DNA of 6,496 nt from an uncultured Lachnospiraceae bacterium (GTDB lineage: Bacteria; Bacillota_A; Clostridia; Lachnospirales; Lachnospiraceae), in NCBI GenBank assembly GCA_900553635.1, contig USDU01000151.1, positions 1 through 6,496 on the forward strand. Reading direction: 5' to 3'. Positions 1 through 6,313 of the stretch are shown one piece after another (within the stretch, counting starts at the first letter, position 1; each line of letters opens with the position of its first letter). The notes beneath the pieces were generated by a model that was not told the origin of the DNA, searched no databases, and was given only the letters and a program-made list of their open reading frames with translations. The translations under genes and the position numbers were made by a program.

Positions 1-29
1 TGGAGTTCAGACGTGTGCTCTTCCGATCT
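1..29 (+). other. Illumina TruSeq read-2 adapter remnant (artefact)
   Basis: All 29 bases match the 3' portion of the standard Illumina TruSeq index/read-2 adapter, ending in the characteristic CTCTTCCGATCT. The match is recognised from memory of the adapter and is exact over this stretch. The adapter's final T is base 29, so the genomic insert should start at base 30. This is sequencing or assembly contamination at a contig end, not biology. It should be masked, and no feature should be called across it. Confidence 0.97.
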
Positions 30-394
30 AAAAGGGCTATCTGGTTCTGAGCGCTCTGCTGGAGCTGGAGAAAGGCGATAAAGGGGCGATTGAAGCCCGG
101 ATGCAGGAGCTGAAGGAGGCGAGAACATCCAAGCAGCCGCTGGAATATGCCAGCGCAGGCAGCACCTTCAAGCGGCCTGAGGGTTATTTTGCAGGAAAGC
201 TCATCATGGACGCGGGACTGCGTGGTTACAGCGTAGGCGGCGCGCAGGTGTCTGAGAAGCACTGTGGCTTCGTCATCAACCGGGGCGGCGCGACAGCCCG
301 GAATGTGATGGATCTGGTGCGCCATGTGCAGGAAGAAGTAAAGAAACAGTTCGGTGTGGAGCTGGAAATGGAAGTAAAGCTACTTGGTTTTTAA
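30..394 (+). CDS. murB: UDP-N-acetylenolpyruvoylglucosamine reductase MurB, 5'-truncated (C-terminal part)
   Basis: MurB is the cytoplasmic flavoenzyme that uses NADPH to reduce UDP-GlcNAc-enolpyruvate to UDP-MurNAc in peptidoglycan precursor synthesis. Only the last 120 codons are present, in the frame starting at base 32; family members are about 300 residues, so roughly 60% is missing. The fragment begins KGYLVLSALLELEKGD, matching the MurB C-terminal domain. SAGSTFKRPEG contains the Ser (codon 161-163) at the proton-donor position. GAQVSEKH and GFVIN follow, and LEMEVKLLG ends the protein with the Glu (codon 371-373) at the second catalytic position. The absence of an extra C-terminal extension fits a type II, Gram-positive form. 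The ATG at 101 is internal and not the start: MurB similarity continues upstream of it to the adapter junction. rapZ follows after 30 bases, so the two are probably co-transcribed. The truncation comes from the contig end, not from a pseudogene. Confidence 0.95.
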
Positions 395-424
395 GAGCGT
401 CGAAACAGACAGGAGAAGATACAG

Positions 425-1303
425 ATGAGATTTGTAATTGTAACAGGAATGTCAGGCGCGGGACGAAGCACCGCTCTTCGGGCGTTGGAGGACGCAGGTT
501 ATTTCTGCGTGGATAATCTGCCGATTTCTCTGATTGAGAAATTTTCTGAGCTGATTTATCCGGGCAATACGGAGGTCACGAAGGTGGCGTTGGGCATTGA
601 TATCCGAAGCGGAAAAGCTTTTAACGAGCTGGCGGCCACTCTGGAGGAACTGACCGTGGCAGGCGTGAACTATGAAATCCTGTTCCTGGATTCCTCTGAC
701 GAGGTGCTGGTGAAGCGCTACAAGGAGACCCGGCGTACGCATCCGCTGGCGCAGAATGGCCGCGTGGCCGACGGTATCCAGGAGGAGCGCAAAAGGCTGG
801 AATTTCTGAAGAAGCAGGCGGATTATATCATTGATACCAGCAATCTGCTGACTAGGGAGCTGAAGCAGGAACTGGACAAGATCTTTGTGCAGAATAAGAA
901 CTTTAAGAACCTGGTCATTACCGTCCTTTCCTTTGGCTTTAAATACGGCATTCCGACGGATTCCGATCTGGTATTTGACGTGCGGTTCCTGCCGAATCCC
1001 TATTATTATGAAGAACTTCGGAAGCTCAGCGGCAATGACAAGCCGGTGCAGGATTTCGTTATGGGCTTCGAGGTGTCCCACCGGTTTCTGGACAAGCTGA
1101 TTGACATGATTCAGTTCCTGATTCCGAATTATGTGCTGGAGGGCAAGAACCAGCTGGTGATCTCCATCGGCTGCACAGGCGGCAAGCACCGCTCTGTCAC
1201 CCTGGCCAATAAGCTTTATGAACGGCTGCGAAACAATGCGGACTACGCGGTGCGTATCGAGCATCGCGATATTGAGAAGGATGCCGTTGTAAAAGCGCAT
1301 TAG
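425..1303 (+). CDS. rapZ: RapZ/YvcJ family nucleotide-binding protein (RNase adapter family)
   Basis: This 292-residue protein is full length for RapZ/YvcJ. Family knowledge: E. coli RapZ delivers the sRNA GlmZ to RNase E and senses glucosamine-6-phosphate, while B. subtilis YvcJ binds and hydrolyses nucleotides and affects competence. Firmicutes members probably do not act through GlmZ, so the exact role here is open. The P-loop is residues 8-16 (GMSGAGRST), followed by the family signature EDAGYFCVDNLP (22-33). DIRS at 59-62 sits at the second nucleotide-contact position. The C-terminal domain has FGFKYGIP (170-177), DVRFLPNPYY (185-194) and GCTGGKHRSV (249-258), the conserved ligand-binding loop, and ends near HRDIEK. 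The P-loop has Arg14 where Lys is usual. The start is set by AGGAG at 411-415, nine bases before the ATG. It sits between murB and whiA, as in many Firmicutes. Confidence 0.96.
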   Translation: MRFVIVTGMSGAGRSTALRALEDAGYFCVDNLPISLIEKFSELIYPGNTEVTKVALGIDIRSGKAFNELAATLEELTVAGVNYEILFLDSSDEVLVKRYKETRRTHPLAQNGRVADGIQEERKRLEFLKKQADYIIDTSNLLTRELKQELDKIFVQNKNFKNLVITVLSFGFKYGIPTDSDLVFDVRFLPNPYYYEELRKLSGNDKPVQDFVMGFEVSHRFLDKLIDMIQFLIPNYVLEGKNQLVISIGCTGGKHRSVTLANKLYERLRNNADYAVRIEHRDIEKDAVVKAH

Positions 1304-1311
1304 GGAAATGA

Positions 1312-1321
1312 AGAGGTGATC
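1312..1321 (+). promoter_or_regulatory. whiA ribosome binding site
   Basis: AGAGGTGATC lies directly before the whiA ATG at 1323. GAGGTGATC is a nine-base match to the sequence complementary to the 16S rRNA 3' end. The spacing from GAGG to the ATG is six bases. It fixes the whiA start and lies in the 19-base gap after the rapZ stop, consistent with one transcript. Confidence 0.8.
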
Positions 1322-1322
1322 T

Positions 1323-2261
1323 ATGTCTTTTTCCAGTGAGATCAAGCAGGAGCTCTCCGCCCATGTGCCGCCGGCCAGACATTGCAGACTGGCTGAGATG
1401 GCCGCCATTTTAAACTTCTGCAGCCGCGTGGAGAGTGTTGAAGGAGAGTCCCCCTGCGTGAAAATGCACACGGAGAATCTGGCCGTTGCAAGAAAGTACT
1501 TTACATTATTGAGAAAAACATTTAATATAGAAATGAACGTGTCGACGCGGCAGAGCAGAAATCCCAGGGGAAGTCTCAGCTATGAGGTGACTTCCTTCGG
1601 AGGGCTGGAGCCCGTGAAGCATATGCTGGTGCAGAATCAGTGCTGCAGGCGGGCTTACATACGGGGAGCCTTTCTGGCGTCCGGCTCCTTGAGCGACCCG
1701 GAGAAGGGCTATCATTTTGAAATCGTGTGCAGCGGGGAAGAGAAGGCTGATGAGCTTCGGGAGATGCTGGCCAGCTTCGGGATAGACGCGCGGATCACGC
1801 TGCGAAAGCGTAGTTACGTGTTATACGTAAAGGAGGGATCGCAGATTGCGGACCTTTTGAATGTGATGGAAGCCCATGTGGCCCTGATGAAGTTCGAAAA
1901 TGTCCGGATTCTGAAGGAGATGCGCAATTCCGTCAATCGACAGGTGAACTGTGAAACTGCGAACTTGAATAAGACCGTTTCAGCAGCGGTAAAACAGATA
2001 GAGGATATCCAATTTATTCAGAGAACCATTGGCTTTGATGAGTTGCCGGAGAACCTGGCGGAGATAGCAGTACTCCGTCTGGAGCAGCCGGAGACGACCT
2101 TAAAGGAGCTGGGTCAGATGCTGACGCCGCCCGTAGGGAAGTCCGGTGTGAATCACCGTCTCAGAAAGCTGAGTATGATAGCAGAGGAGCTAAGGGATCA
2201 CAAGGAGGAGAATTATTATGATGAAACAGGAAATCACGATTCAGATTCCGGAAGGGCTTGA
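1323..2261 (+). CDS. whiA: DNA-binding protein WhiA
   Basis: WhiA joins an N-terminal LAGLIDADG homing-endonuclease-like fold to a C-terminal helix-turn-helix. In Streptomyces it is a sporulation transcription factor working with WhiB; in B. subtilis it binds the nucleoid and affects cell division and chromosome segregation. At 312 residues it has family length. The start MSFSSEIKQEL is typical. AYIRGAFLASGSLSDPEKGY (111-130) is the LAGLIDADG-like core, where the acidic catalytic residue of true endonucleases is absent, so no nuclease activity is expected. RNSVNRQVNCETANLNKT (201-218) links to the HTH region, about 225-290, which includes TTLKELGQML and GVNHRLRKL. The tail after about residue 292 is acidic and variable, and its last 44 bases overlap the next gene in another frame. 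It lies between rapZ and an HPr-like gene, with no yvcK between rapZ and whiA. Confidence 0.97.
   Translation: MSFSSEIKQELSAHVPPARHCRLAEMAAILNFCSRVESVEGESPCVKMHTENLAVARKYFTLLRKTFNIEMNVSTRQSRNPRGSLSYEVTSFGGLEPVKHMLVQNQCCRRAYIRGAFLASGSLSDPEKGYHFEIVCSGEEKADELREMLASFGIDARITLRKRSYVLYVKEGSQIADLLNVMEAHVALMKFENVRILKEMRNSVNRQVNCETANLNKTVSAAVKQIEDIQFIQRTIGFDELPENLAEIAVLRLEQPETTLKELGQMLTPPVGKSGVNHRLRKLSMIAEELRDHKEENYYDETGNHDSDSGRA
2202..2210 (+). promoter_or_regulatory. Ribosome binding site of the HPr-like gene, inside whiA
   Basis: AAGGAGGAG lies within the 3' end of whiA, seven bases before the ATG at 2218. Two ATG codons are adjacent (2218 and 2221). The spacing favours 2218, which also places the Glu and Ser at HPr positions 15 and 46. 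Confidence 0.75.
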
Positions 2262-2472
2262 AGCCAGACCGGTCGCATTGCTGGTACAGGTGGCGAGCCA
2301 GTACGGCAGCGAGATCTATGTGGAGAGTGATAACAAGAAGGTAAATGCCAAGAGCATTATGGGTATGATGACCCTTGGACTCTTCGCGGGCGAGACCGTT
2401 ACCGTTTCTGCGGACGGCGAGGACGAAGAAGAGGCTATGGCCAATATCGAGAAGTTTTTAAGCAGCAAATAA
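2218..2472 (+). CDS. HPr-family protein lacking His15 (Crh-like regulator)
   Basis: An 84-residue protein with the HPr fold. In PTS HPr the motif GLHARP carries His15, which accepts phosphate from enzyme I; here the motif is GLEARP, with GAA encoding Glu15. Arg17 and Pro18 are kept. The second regulatory motif is intact: NAKSIMGMM places Ser46 exactly where HPr kinase/phosphorylase acts, and GEDEEEA near the C-terminus is also typical. Without His15 it cannot carry phosphate for sugar uptake. By analogy with Bacillus Crh, which has Gln at this position and also lies near whiA, it is inferred to be a Ser46-phosphorylated partner of a CcpA-type repressor, or a regulator with another target. Its start overlaps the end of whiA by 44 bases, suggesting translational coupling, and a terminator follows 14 bases after the stop. 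A canonical HPr should be encoded elsewhere in the genome. The fold and the missing His are certain; the function is inferred. Confidence 0.9.
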   Translation: MMKQEITIQIPEGLEARPVALLVQVASQYGSEIYVESDNKKVNAKSIMGMMTLGLFAGETVTVSADGEDEEEAMANIEKFLSSK

Positions 2473-2486
2473 TCAGACGATTGTGA

Positions 2487-2522
2487 GGGACTGCCGGGAT
2501 TTTCCGGCAGTCCTTGTTTTTT
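2487..2522 (+). terminator. Rho-independent terminator of the murB–rapZ–whiA–HPr-like operon
   Basis: GGACTGCCGG (2488-2497) pairs perfectly with CCGGCAGTCC (2504-2513) around a six-base loop, and a G-U pair (2487/2514) extends the stem. A T-rich run, TTGTTTTTT (2514-2522), follows. Placed 14 bases after the HPr-like stop codon, it ends the upstream operon. Confidence 0.93.
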
Positions 2523-2542
2523 GTCCGGAAATTTGTTATGAT
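2514..2542 (+). promoter_or_regulatory. Probable sigma-A promoter for the methyltransferase–hslO–nadE group
   Basis: TATGAT at 2537-2542 matches the -10 consensus in five of six positions and has the extended -10 TG at 2534-2535. A weak -35 (TTGTTT, 2514-2519, three of six) lies exactly 17 bases upstream, within the terminator T-tract. Transcription would begin near 2549, leaving a leader of about 45 bases before the methyltransferase ATG. The -10 is convincing and the -35 is not, so the call rests mostly on the extended -10 and on the need for a new promoter after the terminator. Confidence 0.6.
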
Positions 2543-2595
2543 GAAACGGATCATACAGTCTGGAAAATCAGACAATTGAAGGAGTTACAGCAGCG

Positions 2596-3342
2596 ATGGA
2601 CGCGTATACAGGCTTTGCGGAGGTTTACGATCTGTTTATGGACCAGGTTCCCTATGAGAAATGGAGCCGGCGGATCACAGAGATATTAAAAGAATACGGA
2701 ATTCCGGACGGTCTGGTGTTGGATCTGGGCTGCGGAACCGGCAGCATGACCGAGCTTCTGGCGGGCGCGGGCTACGACATGATCGGTGTGGACGCTTCCG
2801 AGGAAATGCTGGAGCTGGCCTATGAGAAACGGGCTGAATCCGGCCACGATATCCTGTATCTTTTGCAGGATATGCGGGAGTTCGAGCTCTACGGCACGGT
2901 GCGGGCCATCGTCAGCGTCTGCGATTCCCTGAATTATATTACGGAAGAGGAAGAGCTGCTGCATGTGTTCCGTCTGGTGCGGAACTATCTCGATCCGGAC
3001 GGGGTGTTCTTTTTCGACATGAACACCATTTACAAGTACAGCAAGATGCTGGGCGAGACCACTATCGCGGAGAACCGGGAGGAGGGAAGCTTTATCTGGG
3101 AAAATTATTACGACCCGGAGGAACAGCTGAATCAGTACGACCTGACGCTTTATGTGCAGGATGAGGACGACCGGTATGTGCGGTTTGAAGAGACGCATAT
3201 CCAGAAGGCCTATGCGCTGGAGCGGGTACTGGAACTGTTGCAGCAGTCGGGAATGAAGGCGGAGCAGATCTTTGATTCAGACACTGGAAAAGAGGTTACG
3301 GATACGACGGGAAAGTTCTGTATCGCAGCGCGGAAAGCGTGA
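2596..3342 (+). CDS. Class I SAM-dependent methyltransferase (YqeM-like)
   Basis: A 248-residue soluble protein with the Rossmann-type methyltransferase fold. Motif I, VLDLGCGTG (residues 41-49), is the S-adenosylmethionine-binding glycine loop. GVDAS (64-68) supplies the acidic residue Asp66 that normally contacts the ribose of SAM. LLQDMREF (89-96) fits the adenine-contacting region, and GVFFFDMNT (136-144) resembles the motif following the 'LDPDG' turn of these enzymes. The opening YTGFAEVYDLFM and the PYEKW segment are typical of uncharacterised Firmicutes methyltransferases such as YqeM. The substrate cannot be read from the sequence. The start is the ATG at 2596, with AAGGAG at 2579-2584, a slightly long 11-base spacing. 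It is the first gene after the operon terminator, and hslO follows after 72 bases with no hairpin terminator in between. Confidence 0.9.
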   Translation: MDAYTGFAEVYDLFMDQVPYEKWSRRITEILKEYGIPDGLVLDLGCGTGSMTELLAGAGYDMIGVDASEEMLELAYEKRAESGHDILYLLQDMREFELYGTVRAIVSVCDSLNYITEEEELLHVFRLVRNYLDPDGVFFFDMNTIYKYSKMLGETTIAENREEGSFIWENYYDPEEQLNQYDLTLYVQDEDDRYVRFEETHIQKAYALERVLELLQQSGMKAEQIFDSDTGKEVTDTTGKFCIAARKA

Positions 3343-3414
3343 GATATGGGAAGTTCAGATAAAGCGTAGAAAAGTACAGGCGCAGGAAAATGATACAATA
3401 AGAGGAGTAAAATT

Positions 3415-4296
3415 ATGGGAGATTATATCGTAAGGGCGACGGCTGCGGATCACCAGATTCGTGCCTTTGCCATCACATCCAGAGAAATGGTGGAGCAGGC
3501 GCGCTCCATTCACAACACCAGTCCGGTGGCTACAGCGGCCCTAGGACGTCTGCTGACAGCCGGCGCCATGATGGGTTCCATGATGAAGGGCGACGCGGAT
3601 CTGCTGACCCTGCAGATCAAGGGAGCCGGAGTCATCGGCGGCATCACCGTGACAGCGGATTCCAAGGCAAGAGTAAAGGGCTATGTAGATGAACCCATGG
3701 TGCTGCTTCCGGCGAACGCAAAGGGAAAACTGGACGTGTCCGGCGCCATCGGGCCTGGTACCCTGCGGGTGATCAAGGATCTGGGCCTGAAGGAGCCCTA
3801 TGTGGGAACCGTTGAACTGCAGACTGGCGAGATTGCGGAGGATTTGACCTATTACTTTGCCACATCTGAGCAGGTTCCATCCTCGGTAGGACTGGGCGTG
3901 TTGTTAAATAAGGATAATACGCTTCGCCAGGCAGGCGGCTTCATCATTCAGCTGATGCCCTTTACCGACGACAAGGTCATTGACGCGCTGGAAGCAAAGC
4001 TGTCCACCATGGATTCAGTGACGAAGCTTCTGGATCAGGGCATGAGCCCGGAGCAGCTTCTGGAGTATCTGCTGGGTGATTTCGGCCTGGAGATTAACAA
4101 CACCATTCCGGCTTCCTGGTACTGCAACTGCAGCCGGGAGCGGGTGGCGAAGGCCATCGTCAGCATCGGAAGCAAGGACATCAGGGAAATGATTCAGGAC
4201 AACAAGCCCATCGAGGTGAAATGCCATTTCTGCAATCATGCCTACAAGTTTGATATTGAGGATTTAAAAGAGATTCTGAAAATAGCAAAACGCTAA
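3415..4296 (+). CDS. hslO: Redox-regulated molecular chaperone Hsp33
   Basis: Hsp33 is a cytoplasmic holdase chaperone. When reduced it is inactive with Zn bound to four cysteines; oxidative unfolding forms disulfides and exposes the client-binding surface. At 293 residues it has full family length. The N-terminal core contains the conserved SPVATAALGRLLTA (36-49), LQIKGAGVIGGI (66-77) and GYVDEP (89-94); GGFIIQLMP occupies 174-182. The redox switch is complete: C237-N-C239 and C270-H-F-C273, matching the family CxC...CxxC zinc centre. The start at 3415 is set by AGAGGAG at 3401-3407, with seven-base spacing. nadE begins only 13 bases after the stop, so the two genes are almost certainly co-transcribed. 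Upstream, the 72-base gap to the methyltransferase shows no convincing promoter or terminator. Confidence 0.97.
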   Translation: MGDYIVRATAADHQIRAFAITSREMVEQARSIHNTSPVATAALGRLLTAGAMMGSMMKGDADLLTLQIKGAGVIGGITVTADSKARVKGYVDEPMVLLPANAKGKLDVSGAIGPGTLRVIKDLGLKEPYVGTVELQTGEIAEDLTYYFATSEQVPSSVGLGVLLNKDNTLRQAGGFIIQLMPFTDDKVIDALEAKLSTMDSVTKLLDQGMSPEQLLEYLLGDFGLEINNTIPASWYCNCSRERVAKAIVSIGSKDIREMIQDNKPIEVKCHFCNHAYKFDIEDLKEILKIAKR

Positions 4297-4309
4297 ATAA
4301 GGAGAAGCT

Positions 4310-6238
4310 ATGAGACACGGGTTTATCAGAACGGCGGCGGTGACGCCGAAGATTCAGGTGGCGGACACGAAGGGAAATGGCGCGGAGACCATTAGGCTTG
4401 CCAGAGAGGCGGCGGAGCATGGCGCGAAGATCATCGTATTTCCGGAGCTTGGCATTACCGGCTATACCTGCTCAGATTTATTCTTACAGGAGCTTTTGTT
4501 AAAGAGCGCCCGGGAGGAGTTGTTCCATATCGCCAGAGAGACGGCAGATCTGGACGCGCTGATCTTCGTGGGACTTCCCTGGGAGAAGGACGGCAAGCTT
4601 TACAATGTGGCGGCGGCTCTCTGCGGCGGACACCTGCTTGGCCTGGTGCCGAAGCTGCATCTGCCTAATTACGGGGAATTCTATGAGCTGCGTCATTTCA
4701 CACCGGGAAATCAGGAAGTAGAGGACGTGTGGGTTCCCGAGGAGGGAGAGGACGGCGATTATATCAATTTTGGAACGAAGCTGCTGTTCACCTGTGAGGA
4801 GCTTCCGGGACTTAGTGTGGCTGCGGAGATCTGCGAGGACGTGTGGGTGCCGAACCCGCCAAGCATCGGTCATGCGCTGGCAGGCGCAACGGTCATCGTG
4901 AACTGCTCAGCCAGCGATGAGACCACAGGCAAGAATCTGTACCGGGAGTCTCTCATAGGCGGACAGTCGGCCCGCCTGGTATGCGGATATATCTACGCCA
5001 ATGCAGGAGAGGGTGAGTCCAGCCAGGATCTGGTGTTTGGCGGTCATAATATCATTGCGGAAAATGGAACGATTCTGGCAGAATCGGCCCGATTTACCAG
5101 TGAGACCATTTATGCGGAGCTGGATATCGCACGGCTGGTGGGCGAGCGCAGAAGAATGACCACCTTCCGGACGGATAGCTCCAGACCCTATGTGGAGGTT
5201 GGCTTCCATCTGAAAAAGGAAGATACAGAGCTGTCCCGTTATGTGGATCCGGCGCCCTTCGTGCCCGGCAGCGACAGTGACAGACAGCGGCGCTGTGAGG
5301 AGATTTTCGCCATTCAGTATATGGGCCTGAAGAAGCGGCTGGAGCATACCCATTGCAAGACGGCGGTGGTCGGTATCTCCGGCGGTCTGGATTCCACTCT
5401 GGCGCTTCTGGTTACGGTGAAGGCTTTTGACAGTCTGGGACTGGACCGTTCCGGTATTCTGGGCGTGACCATGCCCTGCTTTGGAACCACAGACCGGACT
5501 TACCGGAATGCCTGTGATATGGTAGAAAAGCTTGGAGCGACGCTGAAGGAGGTGGATATCCGCGAGGCGGTGACCATCCATTTCCGGGATATCGGACACG
5601 ATCCGGATGTGCATGACGTGACCTACGAGAATTCCCAGGCGCGGGAGCGTACGGAGGTTTTGATGAATCTGGCCAACCAGGCGGGCGGCATGGTCATTGG
5701 TACCGGCGATATGTCGGAGCTGGCCCTGGGTTGGGCCACCTACAATGGCGACCACATGTCTATGTACGGCGTCAATGCGGGGGTGCCGAAGACGCTGGTG
5801 CGCCATCTGGTACGATATTACGCAGATACCTGTGGGGATGAGAAGCTTTCCGAAGTACTGCTGGACGTCTTAGATACGCCGGTGAGCCCGGAGCTGCTGC
5901 CGCCGAAGGACGGGGAAATTGCCCAGAAGACGGAGGATTTGGTGGGTCCCTATGAACTGCATGATTTTTATCTGTATTACATCCTACGTTTCGGCTTTGA
6001 ACCGGCGAAGATTTACCGGCTGGCCCAGAAAGCCTTTGCGGGCGTCTATGATACGGAGACCATGCTGAAATGGCTGAAGGTATTCTACCGCAGATATTTT
6101 GCCCAGCAGTTTAAGCGGTCCTGTCTGCCGGACGGCCCGAAGGTGGGTTCTGTAGCGGTATCGCCGCGGGGAGATTTGCGGATGCCCAGTGACGCCTGCG
6201 CAGGGTTGTGGCTGGCGCAGCTGGAGACGCTTGAGTAA
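4310..6238 (+). CDS. nadE: Glutamine-dependent NAD(+) synthetase (two-domain)
   Basis: This enzyme makes NAD+ from deamido-NAD+ (NaAD), ATP and ammonia released from glutamine, the last step of NAD synthesis. At 642 residues it has both domains. The N-terminal nitrilase-type glutaminase (about 1-290) has a complete catalytic triad: Glu46 in FPELGITGY, Lys115 in PKLHLPNYGEF and Cys175 in AAEICEDVW. The C-terminal synthetase (about 325-642) has the ATP pyrophosphatase loop GISGGLDSTLAL (355-366), then NSQARERTEVLMN (441-453), GTGDMSELALGW (464-475) and MYGVNAGVPKTLVR (485-498). ELLPPKDGEIAQKTED and LPDGPKVGSVAVSPR are the conserved C-terminal segments. All key residues are present, so it should be active and able to use glutamine directly. 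The start at 4310 follows AAGGAG (4299-4304) by five bases and lies 13 bases after hslO. Confidence 0.97.
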   Translation: MRHGFIRTAAVTPKIQVADTKGNGAETIRLAREAAEHGAKIIVFPELGITGYTCSDLFLQELLLKSAREELFHIARETADLDALIFVGLPWEKDGKLYNVAAALCGGHLLGLVPKLHLPNYGEFYELRHFTPGNQEVEDVWVPEEGEDGDYINFGTKLLFTCEELPGLSVAAEICEDVWVPNPPSIGHALAGATVIVNCSASDETTGKNLYRESLIGGQSARLVCGYIYANAGEGESSQDLVFGGHNIIAENGTILAESARFTSETIYAELDIARLVGERRRMTTFRTDSSRPYVEVGFHLKKEDTELSRYVDPAPFVPGSDSDRQRRCEEIFAIQYMGLKKRLEHTHCKTAVVGISGGLDSTLALLVTVKAFDSLGLDRSGILGVTMPCFGTTDRTYRNACDMVEKLGATLKEVDIREAVTIHFRDIGHDPDVHDVTYENSQARERTEVLMNLANQAGGMVIGTGDMSELALGWATYNGDHMSMYGVNAGVPKTLVRHLVRYYADTCGDEKLSEVLLDVLDTPVSPELLPPKDGEIAQKTEDLVGPYELHDFYLYYILRFGFEPAKIYRLAQKAFAGVYDTETMLKWLKVFYRRYFAQQFKRSCLPDGPKVGSVAVSPRGDLRMPSDACAGLWLAQLETLE

Positions 6239-6313
6239 GATTGATTTTGAGTTATGTAAATTGAAAAGTGGCCCGGTATCATAGGCTGCAAATTAAATTC
6301 AGGGGAGAAGAAC

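Noticed and set aside
1..100. Adapter-proximal sequence as a recombination or attachment site
   Set aside because: The abrupt change at base 29/30 is explained completely by the Illumina adapter joined to an internal piece of murB.
452..1471. Long open frame on the minus strand (339 codons) opposite rapZ and the start of whiA
   Set aside because: It is antisense to two clearly conserved genes, has no family resemblance and shows no ribosome binding site I could support. It arises from the codon composition of the + strand genes.
2483..2689. Possible small + strand protein after the HPr-like gene
   Set aside because: It begins at the base of the terminator hairpin, runs through the promoter and overlaps the methyltransferase in another frame. 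There is no ribosome binding site or conserved sequence.
3391..3399. Extended -10-like TGATACAAT just upstream of hslO
   Set aside because: There is no -35 at a proper distance, and a start about seven bases downstream would fall in the Shine-Dalgarno sequence (3401-3407), leaving no usable leader. Co-transcription from upstream is more likely.
4721..4848. Direct repeat of 14 bases, GAGGACGTGTGGGT, at 4721-4734 and 4835-4848 within nadE
   Set aside because: Both copies are in frame and encode EDVWVP. The second is the conserved segment after the catalytic Cys. Only two short copies occur within coding sequence and nothing suggests a mobile or regulatory repeat.
4907..5806. Long open frame on the minus strand (299 codons) opposite nadE
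   Set aside because: It is fully antisense to the conserved NAD synthetase, and its His/Arg/Gln-rich translation is typical of a shadow frame.
6261..6282. TTGAAA (6261-6266) and TATCAT (6277-6282) as a promoter for the DegV gene
   Set aside because: Each box matches its consensus in five of six positions, but the spacer is only ten bases, far from the required ~17. No better-spaced partner was found, so a DegV promoter is left undecided.
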